64,000 nt of DNA. Origin: Curtobacterium sp. VKM Ac-1376. GTDB taxonomy: Bacteria; Actinomycetota; Actinomycetes; Actinomycetales; Microbacteriaceae. The stretch covers positions 124,001-188,000 of the forward strand of contig NZ_JADKRV010000006.1 in NCBI RefSeq assembly GCF_015351025.1, given 5' to 3'. Below are positions 27,109-36,130 of this stretch, one piece after another. A program made the translations under genes and the position numbers. Positions within the stretch are counted from its first letter, which is position 1, and each line of letters starts with the position of its first letter. The notes beneath the pieces are model-generated. The model saw only the letters and a list, made by a program, of their open reading frames with translations, was not told the DNA's origin and ran no database searches.

Positions 27109-27146
27109 CGAACGGCCGCCGTCCCCTCCGGGGCGGCGGCCGTTCG
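27109..27146 (+). terminator. pnp terminator
   Basis: A 12-bp perfect stem (CGAACGGCCGCC at 27109-27120 and its complement at 27135-27146) with further pairing inside lies 22 bases after the pnp stop and is followed by TCGTCTG. It also faces the convergent YbhB-like gene. Confidence 0.75.
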
Positions 27147-27168
27147 TCGTCTGCGGGGCGCGTGCCGG

Positions 27169-27696
27169 TCAGGCCGCGGGCGTCTCCTGGGTACCGACGA
27201 GCTGGGCACGGCCGAGCAGGTGCTCGCGCAACACGAAGCCGACGACCGCGGGGGTCGCGTCGGCCGGCACCTCGAGCACGGGGACGTCGAGGGCGCTGAG
27301 CGTGAAGAAGTAGCGGTGCACACCGTGCCCGGCGGGCGGGGCAGCGCCGAGGAACGTGTCGGTACCGAACTCGTTGCGGCGTCGGAGTGCCTCGGCGGGC
27401 AGCAGCGCGTCATCCGTCCCGGCACCCGCGGGGAGCGACGTCGCCGATCCCGGGATGTCGGTCAGGGTCCAGTGCCAGAAGCCCGACCCGGTCGGTGCGT
27501 CGGGGTCGTAGACGGTGAGGACGAAGCTCTTCGTCCCATCAGGGGCACCCGACCACTCGAGCGCGGGGGAGCGGTCCTCGCCCCCGGCGCCGGTGCCGCG
27601 CGCCGAGGTGGGCAGCTCCCCGCCGTCGGGGAAGTCGGGGCTCGTCAGGGCGAACGAGGGGACATCGGGCAGGTTCCAGTTGGGATCGTTGGCCAT
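27169..27696 (-). CDS. YbhB/YbcL family Raf kinase inhibitor-like protein
   Basis: A 175-residue phosphatidylethanolamine-binding-like protein. SPALEWSGAPDGTKSFVLTVYDPDAPTGSGFWHW is the first anion-binding motif and GVHRYFFTLSALDV the second. The bacterial biochemical role is poorly defined. The start at 27696 is the first ATG before the conserved PDVPSFALTSPDFPDGGELP. Together with the tetR gene upstream it interrupts the pnp to M16-peptidase order. Confidence 0.87.
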   Translation of the reverse strand: MANDPNWNLPDVPSFALTSPDFPDGGELPTSARGTGAGGEDRSPALEWSGAPDGTKSFVLTVYDPDAPTGSGFWHWTLTDIPGSATSLPAGAGTDDALLPAEALRRRNEFGTDTFLGAAPPAGHGVHRYFFTLSALDVPVLEVPADATPAVVGFVLREHLLGRAQLVGTQETPAA

Positions 27697-27785
27697 GTGC
27701 CCAGCCAACACCCGTCGGCTCGGGCGGCGCTCGGTGCGCGCGCGATGCGGGCGAGCGGGCACGGGCTGTGGAGGTTCGCACGGGG

Positions 27786-27940
27786 CGGCCTGGAGGCGCG
27801 GTGCCAGCCCCGCCCCGGGCCTCCCGACCGTTGGCGGTCCGGGCAACCCTGCCAACGCGACAGATCTGCGTCACGGACGTGCGGCGGTGCCGCCGAGGCG
27901 ACAGAACTCCGCGGACAGTCGGCAGGATCCTGTCGCTTTC
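27786..27940. repeat. Composite repeat element, copy 2
   Basis: A decayed palindrome with GCCTGGAGGCGCGG and CCGGGCCTCCCG arms (27786-27826) is followed by GCGACA boxes at 27857 and 27898 and TGTCGC at 27931. Spacings of 41 and 33 bp equal those of the copy at 11712-11863. It fills most of the 307-base gap between the YbhB-like gene and tetR. A further TTTCGCGACAGTGG follows the third box. No gene is present here. Confidence 0.7.
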
Positions 27941-28003
27941 GCGACAGTGGCCGGCGGGCGACCACCGGCCGGTGACCACCGCCCGGCCGACTGACCTGCA
28001 GAG

Positions 28004-28651
28004 TCAGACTGCGAGCACCCGGTCCACGACGCGGTGCAGCGCCGCCGTCGCGGCGATCGCGTCACCGGCGTAGGCGCCGGCCATCGCCCCGTCACGAGCG
28101 AGCATCAGCTCGTCCGCACCGTCACCGGGCAGGGGGTGCCCGGCGTCCTGCAGCAGGGTCGCGAGCCGCTCGGTGTACCAGTCACGATGGGTGGCGACGA
28201 CCTGGCGGACCGGGTCGCGGGCGTCGTGGTACTCGGCGGCGGCGTTCAGGAACGCGCAGCCGCGGAACGCCGGGTCGTTGACGTCGTCGGTGAGTGCGGC
28301 GACCCAGGCGCGCACGGCCCGCTCCGGGCTGCCGGCAGCGGTGACGAGCTGTTCCATCCGCTGCTGCGCGCGCTCGTGCTGCGTGCGGACGTAGGCGAGG
28401 ATCAGGTTGTCCTTCGAGCCGTAGTGCTTGTAGAACGTCGCCTTCGTGACGCTCGCCTCGGAGATGAGACGGTCGACGCCGACGCTGTGGATGCCCTCTT
28501 CGTAGAAGAGTCGTGTGGCGGTCTCGAGGACGCGGACCTTCGCGCCGCCGGAGCGGGGAGTCGGGGGGACGCTCGACCCGTCCGGCGACGCGAGGTTCGT
28601 GCTCGGGCCGGGGAGACGCTGGACGGCCGGTTGGGGGGAATCGACCGTCAC
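28004..28651 (-). CDS. TetR family transcriptional regulator
   Basis: A 215-residue protein with about 35 disordered residues, then a TetR helix-turn-helix (ATRLFYEEGIHSVGVDRLI, ASVTKATFYKHYGSKDNLI) at about 40-90 and an all-helical ligand domain. The start is GTG at 28651. It is divergent from the M16 peptidase gene and shares a 251-base gap with it that contains a candidate operator. Likely targets are itself and the co-oriented YbhB-like gene. Confidence 0.87.
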   Translation of the reverse strand: MTVDSPQPAVQRLPGPSTNLASPDGSSVPPTPRSGGAKVRVLETATRLFYEEGIHSVGVDRLISEASVTKATFYKHYGSKDNLILAYVRTQHERAQQRMEQLVTAAGSPERAVRAWVAALTDDVNDPAFRGCAFLNAAAEYHDARDPVRQVVATHRDWYTERLATLLQDAGHPLPGDGADELMLARDGAMAGAYAGDAIAATAALHRVVDRVLAV

Positions 28652-28732
28652 AGCGCTTACTCCTCGGACTCATCGGCTCCGTGGCCGGAGTGGGGGGACT
28701 CGATGGCCACGCAGGACTGATGTCCCGAGCCG

Positions 28733-28814
28733 CCGGATCGGAACTTAGGGGGGCTTTCGATCCGGCGTCACCGACTGTACCACAAGGAGGACAGACAGAC
28801 GAGTCGGTCTGTCC
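28733..28814. promoter_or_regulatory. Inverted repeats in the tetR / M16 peptidase gap
   Basis: Two inverted repeats occur: CCGGATCG ... CGATCCGG (28733-28740 and 28758-28765), and GGACAGAC ... GTCTGTCC (28789-28796 and 28807-28814) with 10 bases between arms. The second has a size typical of TetR-type operators. It lies about 140 bp before the tetR start and 88 bp before the peptidase start, so it could control either. The rest of the 28652-28902 gap shows no gene. Confidence 0.45.
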
Positions 28815-28902
28815 GCAGTTCTTGTCCCCCACTTCGAGTGACAGCGGACGCACCCGTGGAAACTGGGCGGCTCCCGCCGGCGGGTCAGTAGGCTCTCCTG
28901 CG

Positions 28903-30237
28903 ATGAACCAGCCAGTGCCACTGCCGCTCGAGGCCCCGGACACGTCGTTCCTGACGTCCGGCGGGGCCTTCGTCCGCCGGACCGTGCTGCCGTCGGGCGT
29001 CCGCGTGCTCACCGAGGCGGTGCCCGGAGCCGCGTCGACGAGCATCGGGTTCTGGGTCGGCGTGGGCTCGCGCGACGAGCGCGACGGGCAGTTCGGGTCG
29101 ACCCACTTCCTCGAACACCTGCTCTTCAAGGGCACGACGACCCGCTCGGCGCTCGACATCGCGATCGCGTTCGACTCGGTCGGAGGTGAGCACAACGCCG
29201 CAACCGCCAAGGAGTACACCTGCTACTACGCGCGGGTCCGGGACACCGACGTCCCGATGGCGGTGAACGTCATCGGTGACATGGTCACCGGGTCAGTGCT
29301 CGACCCCGACGCCTTCGCCATCGAACGGGGCGTCATCCTCGAGGAACTCGCGATGGCCGCCGACGACCCGGCCGACGTCGCGGGCGAGGCCTTCTTCGCC
29401 GCTGCGTTCGGCGGGCACCCCCTCGGTCGCCCCATCGGTGGCACGCCGGACAGCATCCGCGCGGTCCAGCGTGACGAGGTGCTCGCGCACTACCGCGAGC
29501 ACTACGCGCCCAACGGCATCGTCGTCACCGCCGCCGGAGCCGTCGACCACGACCGCTTCTGCGAGCTGGTCGCCGGCGTGTTCCACGGTGCCCCCGAGGC
29601 CACCCCGCTGCCGCGCCGAACCCCCGAGACCGTGGCGGACCCGGTCGAACCGAAGCTCTCGGTCGTGCACCGCCCCACCGAACAGGTGAGCATGCTCCGC
29701 GGTTCGCAGGGCCTCGACCTGCGCGACGACCGCCGACCGTCCCTCAGCGTCCTGAACGCCGTGCTCGGCGGTGGGATGAGCTCCCGCCTGTTCCAGGAGG
29801 TCCGCGAGCGCCGCGGGTTGGCCTACGCCGTCTCGTCGTTCGCGCCCGCCTACCTGGACAACGGTGCTTTCGGCGTCTACGCCGGGTGCGCGCCGGACAA
29901 CGTCGCCGGAGTCGTCGACATCGTCGACGCCGAGTTCCGCCGAATGGTCGCCGACGGCATCACGGACGATGAACTCCGCCGTGCGAAGGGCCAGATCGAG
30001 GGTGCGCTGACACTGTCGCTCGAGGACTCCGACGCCCGCATGACCCGGCTCGGCCGGTCCGAGCTCGGCACGGGCGAGTACACCGACCTCGCGACCGCGC
30101 TCGAGCGCGTGGACCGCGTCACCACCGCCGGCGTGCTCGAGCTCGCGCGCGACCTGCTCACCCGCCCCACGATCACCTCGGTGGTCGGCGCCGTGCAGCA
30201 GGACGAGCTCGCCGCGGCGATCGGGATCGGCAGCTGA
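28903..30237 (+). CDS. M16 family zinc metallopeptidase
   Basis: A 444-residue pitrilysin/insulinase-type peptidase with the inverted zinc motif HFLEH (in STHFLEHLLFKG) near residue 67-71 and a third ligand Glu in the following helix (GGEHNAATAKEYTCYY region). The second half carries LNAVLGGGMSSRLFQEVRERRGLAYAVSS, conserved in the partner domain. Often found next to pnp in Gram-positives, as here apart from the inserted tetR/YbhB pair. The ATG at 28903 is taken because the conserved sequence starts soon after. Confidence 0.9.
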   Translation: MNQPVPLPLEAPDTSFLTSGGAFVRRTVLPSGVRVLTEAVPGAASTSIGFWVGVGSRDERDGQFGSTHFLEHLLFKGTTTRSALDIAIAFDSVGGEHNAATAKEYTCYYARVRDTDVPMAVNVIGDMVTGSVLDPDAFAIERGVILEELAMAADDPADVAGEAFFAAAFGGHPLGRPIGGTPDSIRAVQRDEVLAHYREHYAPNGIVVTAAGAVDHDRFCELVAGVFHGAPEATPLPRRTPETVADPVEPKLSVVHRPTEQVSMLRGSQGLDLRDDRRPSLSVLNAVLGGGMSSRLFQEVRERRGLAYAVSSFAPAYLDNGAFGVYAGCAPDNVAGVVDIVDAEFRRMVADGITDDELRRAKGQIEGALTLSLEDSDARMTRLGRSELGTGEYTDLATALERVDRVTTAGVLELARDLLTRPTITSVVGAVQQDELAAAIGIGS

Positions 30238-30244
30238 GCAGGAC

Positions 30245-30847
30245 ATGTCGCACTACCTGTACCTCGTCCGGCACGGCGAACACCAGGACGCCGAGCACGG
30301 CCTGCGGGACGGCAAGCTCTCCGAGCGTGGGAAGCGTCAGGCGACGCTCGTCGCGGACCGGCTCGGGGGTGTGCCGTTCGACGGCGTCTACCACTCGCCG
30401 CTCGAGGCCCCGAGTGAGACCGCCGCGTTCCTGTCGCAGCGTCTGCCGTCGATCCAACCCGAGCCCTCGACGCTGCTCTTCGACTGCATCCCCTCCGGCC
30501 CGACCCCGGACATGCCGCACGCCTACCAGGGCTGGTACGGCGGGATCACCGAAGAGGAGATCGTCGCCGGTCAGGCCCAGATGGGCGACGCGGTGTCGGA
30601 GTGGTTCACGCCGGCGCGCGAGGACCGCCACGACCTCCTGATCACCCACAACGCCGTCATCGGCTGGTTCGTGCGCGAGGCGTTCCAGGCACCCGAGTGG
30701 CGCTGGATGGGCACGAACGTCGCGCACACCGCGCTCACGATCATCCGGATCCGCTCGGCGAAGCCAGCAGAGGTCGTCACGCTGAACGACCTGGCGCACC
30801 TGCCGGTGGAGCTGCGCACCGGTCTGCCGGTCGACCAGCCCGTCTAG
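30245..30847 (+). CDS. Histidine phosphatase superfamily protein
   Basis: A 200-residue phosphoglycerate mutase-like phosphatase. The phosphohistidine motif is LVRHGEHQD at residues 7-15, and the second His lies in LLITHNAVIGWFVRE. It starts 7 bases after the M16 peptidase stop, so the two genes are probably co-transcribed. Substrate unknown. Confidence 0.88.
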   Translation: MSHYLYLVRHGEHQDAEHGLRDGKLSERGKRQATLVADRLGGVPFDGVYHSPLEAPSETAAFLSQRLPSIQPEPSTLLFDCIPSGPTPDMPHAYQGWYGGITEEEIVAGQAQMGDAVSEWFTPAREDRHDLLITHNAVIGWFVREAFQAPEWRWMGTNVAHTALTIIRIRSAKPAEVVTLNDLAHLPVELRTGLPVDQPV

Positions 30848-30898
30848 CGACCTGCGCTGCCGGGACGGCGCGGAACCCGCCTGGAGGGCCGTGGCACC

Positions 30899-31390
30899 TC
30901 AGGACACCGGCTTGCGGTACCAGGCGGTCGCGTTCGGGTTCACGTTGAACGGCGCGACGCGCGTGAAGCCGCGGCTCCGGTACATCGCGCCCGCCGCGAC
31001 GAGCGAGTCGTTGGTGTCGAGGACGATGCTCGTCCCGCCGAGCTCGGAGCCGGCCCGCTCGAGCTCGTCCATGACCGCTGTGGCGATGCCCCGGCCGCGC
31101 CCCGCCGGGGTGACGAAGACGTGCTTGACCTCGAAGCGCACGTCGGCCGCGCCGGTCTCGTCCGCCCCGTCCGCGATGCGCCGGAGGCCTCCGCACCCGA
31201 CCGCGACCCCGTCGACGGACGCCACCACGAACACCCCGTTCGGCGGCGCGAACTCGGACGCCGGGGTGCGCTTCCGCGAGTAGGCGCCCTGCGCGCTCGG
31301 GAACGTCGCCTCGCGCTCGTCGAGGTACGCGTCGAGCAGCGCGTCGACCTCGGGTAGATCGGCCGGCACGGTCCTGACCTCGACTGACAT
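30899..31390 (-). CDS. GNAT family N-acetyltransferase
   Basis: A 163-residue acetyltransferase. VKHVFVTPAGRGRGIATAVMDELE contains the acetyl-CoA pyrophosphate loop (R/Q-x-x-G-x-G/A) and DTNDSLVAAGAMYRSRGFTRV is the typical C-terminal part. Substrate unknown. It is divergent from dapB with only about 23 bases between the starts, so the promoters must overlap. Confidence 0.87.
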   Translation of the reverse strand: MSVEVRTVPADLPEVDALLDAYLDEREATFPSAQGAYSRKRTPASEFAPPNGVFVVASVDGVAVGCGGLRRIADGADETGAADVRFEVKHVFVTPAGRGRGIATAVMDELERAGSELGGTSIVLDTNDSLVAAGAMYRSRGFTRVAPFNVNPNATAWYRKPVS

Positions 31391-31413
31391 GGGTCGATCC
31401 TAGGATGGACCGC

Positions 31414-32160
31414 ATGGTCACTCCCGTCGCCGTCGTCGGCGCCACCGGTCGTCTCGGGGGCCTCGTGGCCTCCGTCGTCGAGGAACTCCCGGAGTTCGAG
31501 CTCGTCGCCCGTCTGTCCTCGAAGGACCACGCGCACGATGCTCCGCTGTCAGTGTTCGCCGGCGCGGCCCTCGTCGTCGACGTCACGACTCCGGCCCTCA
31601 GCCCGGCCATCGTCGAGAACGCGCTGTCGAGCGGTGCGAACGTCCTCGTCGGCACCTCCGGGTGGTCGCTCGACCGGCTCGCGACGCTCCGCTCCGGGCT
31701 TCGGGAGCGCCCGGACCAGGGGGCCCTGGTCGTGCCGAACTTCTCGATCGGCTCCGTGCTCGGCACGCACCTGGCGATGATCGCCGCGCCGTGGTTCCCG
31801 GCGGCCGAGATCGTCGAGACCCACCACGCCGGCAAGATCGACTCGCCCTCGGGCACCGCGGTGCGCACCGCCGAGCTGATGGCCGATGCCCGGCGCGAGG
31901 TCGGTCCGGTGGACGCCCCGCACGTCGACCAGCGTGCCCGCGGCCAGCAGGTCGCGAGCGTGCCGATCCACTCGCTCCGGCTGCCCGGGGTGAAGGCCGT
32001 GCAGGACGTCGTGCTGAGCGGCCCCGGCGAGACGCTGACCATCCGCCACGACACGAACGACGACGTCGCCTACGTCGCGGGCATCCGCGCCGCGCTGTCC
32101 GCCGCGGTGTCGACCCGCGGACTCACCGTGGGCCTCGGCAGCGTCCTCGGCATCGGCTGA
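31414..32160 (+). CDS. dapB: 4-hydroxy-tetrahydrodipicolinate reductase
   Basis: A 248-residue enzyme reducing 4-hydroxy-tetrahydrodipicolinate to tetrahydrodipicolinate for diaminopimelate and lysine. The nucleotide-binding [12 protein letters not shown] starts the protein, and the family motif [15 protein letters not shown] carries catalytic His and Lys. The ATG at 31414 has AGGAT 9 bases upstream; another ATG lies three codons earlier. dapA is about 3 kb downstream. Confidence 0.94.
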   Translation: MVTPVAVVGATGRLGGLVASVVEELPEFELVARLSSKDHAHDAPLSVFAGAALVVDVTTPALSPAIVENALSSGANVLVGTSGWSLDRLATLRSGLRERPDQGALVVPNFSIGSVLGTHLAMIAAPWFPAAEIVETHHAGKIDSPSGTAVRTAELMADARREVGPVDAPHVDQRARGQQVASVPIHSLRLPGVKAVQDVVLSGPGETLTIRHDTNDDVAYVAGIRAALSAAVSTRGLTVGLGSVLGIG

Positions 32161-32173
32161 CCCGGTGGGCCGC

Positions 32174-32638
32174 ATGGTGCGTGCCGGACGCTCGATCCGC
32201 TCGCCGTTCTGGGGGGCTGCGTTCATGGGCGCGCTGCTCGCCGTGTACATCGTGCTCGTCGGGCAGCGTGCTGCGGCGTTCATCGGTACCGGCATCCCGG
32301 TCGGCATCGGCATCGGCGTCGCGCTGTTCGTGGTCGCCGCGATCGGGGTGCTGCTGCTCGTGCTCGAGTTCCGGTTCGGCGTCCGGATCACCCGGCTCGG
32401 CGCGCGACTCGAGTCCGAGGGGGCCGCCCCGCAGGACGTCGTCCCGGTGCGTCCCTCGGGCCGGCCGACGCGCGAGGCCGCCGACGAGCTGTTCCCGCGG
32501 TACCGCGACGCCGTCGAGCAGGACCCGAAGGACTGGCGTGCCTGGTACCGGCTCGGGGTGGTCTACGACGCTGCTGGCGACCGCAAGCGGGCCCGTGCGG
32601 CGATGCGCACCGCCCTGTCGCACGCAGCCCACGGCTGA
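32174..32638 (+). CDS. Membrane protein with tetratricopeptide-like tail
   Basis: A 154-residue protein with two hydrophobic helices (about residues 10-30 and 38-62) and a soluble C-terminal part. Its [42 protein letters not shown] segment looks like one tetratricopeptide repeat. It follows dapB by 13 bases and is likely co-transcribed. A GTG at 32165 is an alternative start. Role unknown. Confidence 0.68.
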   Translation: MVRAGRSIRSPFWGAAFMGALLAVYIVLVGQRAAAFIGTGIPVGIGIGVALFVVAAIGVLLLVLEFRFGVRITRLGARLESEGAAPQDVVPVRPSGRPTREAADELFPRYRDAVEQDPKDWRAWYRLGVVYDAAGDRKRARAAMRTALSHAAHG

Positions 32639-32645
32639 CCGCAGA

Positions 32646-33551
32646 TCAGAAGACGGCGTCGATCGCGGCGTCCGCCGTGGGGTAGCGGAACGCGTAGCCG
32701 GACTCGAGCAGCTTCGTCGGCACCATCCGCTGGCTGGACAGCAGCATGTCGTCGGCGGCGTCCCGCAGGGCCAGACGCAGCGCGAACTCGGGGATCCGGA
32801 ACAGGTACGGGCGGTGCAGCACCTCGGCCACGTGCTTCGTGATGCGGTCGGCGACGACGGGCTCGGGGCCGGCGAGGTTTACCGGGCCGGAGACGTCCGG
32901 CGCCGCGGTCGCGAGGTGCACGATCGCGCCGACCTCGTCCTCGAGCGCGATCCACGGCCAGTGCTGGCCGCCGGTGCCGAGCCGACTGCCGACGCCGGCC
33001 TTCGTGAGCGGGACGAGCGGTGCGAGCGCGCCGCCGCCCTTGCCGATCACGATGCCGGTGCGGAGGGTGACGACCCGCACGCCGTCGGGGGCGGCGTTCG
33101 CGGCGGCCTCCCAGGCCGTGCAGACGTCGGCGAGGAACCCCGAGCCGGCAGGAGCGTCGTCCTGCAGCACGTCGGCCGGACGGTCGCCGTACACGCCCGA
33201 TGCCGAGCCGGACAGGAACAGCGCAGGGGGAGTGGCCGCGTGCCGCATCGCCTCGACCAGGGTGTCCGTCGTGTCGATGCGCGAGCTCCGGATCTCCCTG
33301 CGGTACGCGTCGGTCCACGGCAACCTGCCGATGTTCGCGCCGGCCAGGTTGATCACCACGTCGGCACCGTCCACGATGGCGGGGTCGAGGGGACGCCGCC
33401 CCGGTGCCCATCGGAACTCGCTCGCGGTGCGTGCTTCGCGTCGCACGAGCGTGGTGACGTGGTGCCCCGCCTCGCGCAGAGCGCGGACGAGGGCCGTTCC
33501 GATGAACCCGGACGAGCCGGCCACCAGGATCGAGAGTGGCTGTTCAGCCAT
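32646..33551 (-). CDS. TIGR01777-type NAD(P)-dependent epimerase
   Basis: A 301-residue extended short-chain dehydrogenase-like protein. [19 protein letters not shown] is the Rossmann GxxGxxG, followed by [24 protein letters not shown] (active-site Ser and Tyr) and the C-terminal DUF1731-like [17 protein letters not shown]. The family is linked to a putative sugar-nucleotide epimerase and to cell division in cyanobacteria, but function here is unknown. Divergent from thyA. Confidence 0.88.
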   Translation of the reverse strand: MAEQPLSILVAGSSGFIGTALVRALREAGHHVTTLVRREARTASEFRWAPGRRPLDPAIVDGADVVINLAGANIGRLPWTDAYRREIRSSRIDTTDTLVEAMRHAATPPALFLSGSASGVYGDRPADVLQDDAPAGSGFLADVCTAWEAAANAAPDGVRVVTLRTGIVIGKGGGALAPLVPLTKAGVGSRLGTGGQHWPWIALEDEVGAIVHLATAAPDVSGPVNLAGPEPVVADRITKHVAEVLHRPYLFRIPEFALRLALRDAADDMLLSSQRMVPTKLLESGYAFRYPTADAAIDAVF

Positions 33552-33602
33552 GTGGGCCTCCTTGTGCTGCCACGCTACTCATGCCGACGTAGTCTTCTGT
33601 GT

Positions 33603-34433
33603 GTGACCGACAGCGAGACCGTGCAGCCCGACGCCTCCGTTCCCACCCCCTACGAAGACCTGCTCCGCCGGGTCCTGACCGAGGGATCGCCGAAGGGCGA
33701 CCGCACCGGCACCGGCACCCGCAGCCTGTTCGGCGCACAGCTCCGCTACGACCTGTCGGAGGGCTTCCCGCTCGTCACCACGAAGCGCGTGCACTTCAAG
33801 TCGGTCGCGTACGAGCTCCTCTGGTTCCTGCGCGGCGAGGGCAACGCGACCTGGCTGCAGGAGCACGGTGTCCGGATCTGGAATGAGTGGGCGGACGAGG
33901 ACGGTGACCTCGGCCCGGTGTACGGCGTGCAGTGGCGCTCGTGGCCCACTCCCTCGGGCGAGCACGTCGACCAGATCGCCCAGGTCATCGAGCAGATCAA
34001 GACGAATCCAGACAGCCGCCGGCTCATCGTGTCGGCGTGGAACGTCGCCGATGTGCCGGACATGGCGCTCGCCCCGTGCCACGCCTTCTTCCAGTTCTCC
34101 GTCAACGACGGCAAGCTCTCGTGCCAGCTCTACCAGCGGAGCGCGGACATGTTCCTCGGCGTCCCGTTCAACATCGCCTCGTACGCGCTGCTGACCCACA
34201 TGATCGCGGCGCAGACCGGGCTCGAGGTCGGCGACTTCGTCTGGACCGGCGGCGACTGCCACATCTACGACAACCACGTCGAGCAGGTCGAGGAGCAGCT
34301 GTCCCGCACTGCCTACCGACTGCCGACGCTCGAGCTCGCCGCGCGCGACTCGATCGACGACTACGAGTACGAGGACTTCACCGTCGTCGGCTACGAGCAC
34401 CACCCGGCGATCAAGGCCGCGGTCGCCGTCTGA
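33603..34433 (+). CDS. thyA: Thymidylate synthase
   Basis: A 276-residue classical ThyA, methylating dUMP with methylene-tetrahydrofolate. Catalytic Cys is in [11 protein letters not shown], with the dUMP-binding [19 protein letters not shown] and the N-terminal [12 protein letters not shown] arginine loop. The start is GTG at 33603. It shares one base with folA (TGATG), coupling dTMP synthesis to regeneration of the tetrahydrofolate it oxidises. Confidence 0.96.
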   Translation: MTDSETVQPDASVPTPYEDLLRRVLTEGSPKGDRTGTGTRSLFGAQLRYDLSEGFPLVTTKRVHFKSVAYELLWFLRGEGNATWLQEHGVRIWNEWADEDGDLGPVYGVQWRSWPTPSGEHVDQIAQVIEQIKTNPDSRRLIVSAWNVADVPDMALAPCHAFFQFSVNDGKLSCQLYQRSADMFLGVPFNIASYALLTHMIAAQTGLEVGDFVWTGGDCHIYDNHVEQVEEQLSRTAYRLPTLELAARDSIDDYEYEDFTVVGYEHHPAIKAAVAV

Positions 34434-34921
34434 TGATCGGCATGGTCTGGGCCCGCTCGACCACCGGCGTCATCGGGGCCGACGGCGGCATGCCCTGGCA
34501 CGTGCCGGAGGACCTGGCACACTTCAAGCAGGTCACCGGCGAGGCCACGGTCCTCATGGGCCGCCGCACCTGGGAGTCCCTGCCCGGGCGGTTCCGTCCG
34601 CTGCCGGGCCGCCGCAACGTCGTGCTCACCCGTGACACGACCTGGACGGCCGACGGTGCCGAGGTCGTGCACGACCTCGGGGCGGCGCTCGACACCGACG
34701 AGACCGTCTGGGTCATCGGCGGCGGTCAGGTCTACACCGCCGCGCTCGACGCGGCCGACCACGTCTCCGAGACGGTGATCGACGTCGAGGTCTCCGGGGA
34801 CACCCTCGCACCGAGGCTCGGTGAGGCGTCCGGCTGGACGCTCGTCGACGACGGCCCCTGGCAGGAGTCCCGGAACGGCGGGACCCGGTACCGCTTCCTC
34901 GAGTGGCACCGCAGCGCGTGA
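34433..34921 (+). CDS. folA: Dihydrofolate reductase
   Basis: A 162-residue DHFR with the substrate loop GVIGADGGMPWHVPEDLAHFK (catalytic Asp replaced by Glu-Asp context as in many actinobacteria), the LMGRRTWESLPGRFRPLPGRRN NADPH site and WVIGGGQVYTAAL. It reduces dihydrofolate to tetrahydrofolate. Overlaps thyA by one base. A strong hairpin follows 6 bases after the stop. Confidence 0.95.
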   Translation: MIGMVWARSTTGVIGADGGMPWHVPEDLAHFKQVTGEATVLMGRRTWESLPGRFRPLPGRRNVVLTRDTTWTADGAEVVHDLGAALDTDETVWVIGGGQVYTAALDAADHVSETVIDVEVSGDTLAPRLGEASGWTLVDDGPWQESRNGGTRYRFLEWHRSA

Positions 34922-34927
34922 CCACTC

Positions 34928-34989
34928 GGAACCAGGTTCCGGACACCGCACCGCGCAATCCCGTGGTGTGGTGTCCGGAACCTGGTTCC
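34928..34989. repeat. 20-bp inverted repeat after folA
   Basis: Perfect 20-bp arms (34928-34947 and 34970-34989) flank 22 bases that can pair further. Each arm itself contains the palindrome GGAACC-A-GGTTCC. The position directly after folA suggests a terminator, but the symmetry inside each arm is unusual for one. The remaining bases to 35103 contain a GGGCCTCCC half-repeat and the dapA promoter region. Confidence 0.65.
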
Positions 34990-35103
34990 CACCGGGCGCG
35001 ACCCTCGGGAACGACGTGATCCGGGCCTCCCGGCCGCGCCGCAGGCAGACGACCGTCCACGCGGACGGCGGCCTCCGCGCGCATCCCTTGTACGCTGGTG
35101 CCC

Positions 35104-36081
35104 GTGTCCCCGCGTGAGAATCCCTTCGGTCAGGTCCTCGTCGCCCTTGTGACCCCGTTCACGGCCGACGGTGAGGTCGACTGGCCCGGCGTCGAGCAGC
35201 ACATCGACGACTGCATCACCGCCGGCGCCGACGGCATCGTCGTGACCGGTACGACCGGTGAGACGTCGACGCTGACGGACCCGGAGAAGCTCCGGCTGGT
35301 CGAGGTCGGCAAGTCCGTCGCCGCCGGCCGGGCGAAGATCATCACCGGTGGTGGCTCGAACGAGACCGCCCACGCGATCCACCTGTACAAGCAGAGCGAG
35401 CAGGCCGGCGCTGACGGCGTCATGATCGTCACGCCGTACTACAACAAGCCGACGCAGTCGGGTGTCCTCACCCACTTCCGGATGATCGCGGACGCCACCG
35501 ACCTGCCGGTGATCCTGTACGACATCCCGGGGCGCACCGGCATCCCGATCACGTACGACACGATCCTGCGTGCGTCGAAGCACCCGAACATCCTCGCCGT
35601 GAAGGACGCCAAGGGCGACTTCGCCGAGGTCTCGCGCGTGCTGAACAACACCGACCTCATGTACTTCTCCGGCGACGACACGAACGTGCTCCCGCACCTG
35701 TCGATCGGTGCCACCGGCCTGATCGGCGTGACCGCGAACATCACGTCGGCGCCGTACCGCACCATCGTCGACGCCGTGAACCGGGGCGACCTGGCCACCG
35801 CGACCGCCGAGCACAAGCGCCTCGAACCGCTCGTCCGCGCCGTGATGACGCACGTTCCCGGTACGGTGGCCGCGAAGTACATCCTGCACGGGCTCGGCCG
35901 CATCGGCAGCCCACGCGTCCGACTGCCGCTCGTCGGCCCCGAGGACTCCGAGGCGTACGCCATCGAGACCTCGCTCGAAGCCGTGCGCGACGTTCCCGGC
36001 GCCGACTTCTCGAACTTCCGCCCCGACCGCAATGCGGCGGCCGGCGGTGCACTACCGAAGGTGCCAGGCACCACCCGCTAG
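35104..36081 (+). CDS. dapA: 4-hydroxy-tetrahydrodipicolinate synthase
   Basis: A 325-residue TIM-barrel aldolase joining pyruvate and aspartate semialdehyde for lysine/diaminopimelate. GTTGETSTLTDPEK, VTPYYNKPTQ, the catalytic Tyr in VILYDIPGRTGI and the Schiff-base Lys in AVKDAKGDF are present. Start GTG at 35104; GTG two codons earlier is also possible. It precedes RNase J by 49 bases, the usual actinobacterial dapA-rnj pair. Confidence 0.95.
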   Translation: MSPRENPFGQVLVALVTPFTADGEVDWPGVEQHIDDCITAGADGIVVTGTTGETSTLTDPEKLRLVEVGKSVAAGRAKIITGGGSNETAHAIHLYKQSEQAGADGVMIVTPYYNKPTQSGVLTHFRMIADATDLPVILYDIPGRTGIPITYDTILRASKHPNILAVKDAKGDFAEVSRVLNNTDLMYFSGDDTNVLPHLSIGATGLIGVTANITSAPYRTIVDAVNRGDLATATAEHKRLEPLVRAVMTHVPGTVAAKYILHGLGRIGSPRVRLPLVGPEDSEAYAIETSLEAVRDVPGADFSNFRPDRNAAAGGALPKVPGTTR

Positions 36082-36130
36082 CGAACACCGCGGCGCGCAG
36101 CACGCGCGTCGCCCGAATCCGTAGGACCGA

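Noticed and set aside
31662..33602. In-frame extension joining dapB region to thyA
   Set aside because: The frame upstream of 33603 runs through dapB and the TIGR01777 gene in wrong frames. ThyA similarity begins only after the GTG at 33603.
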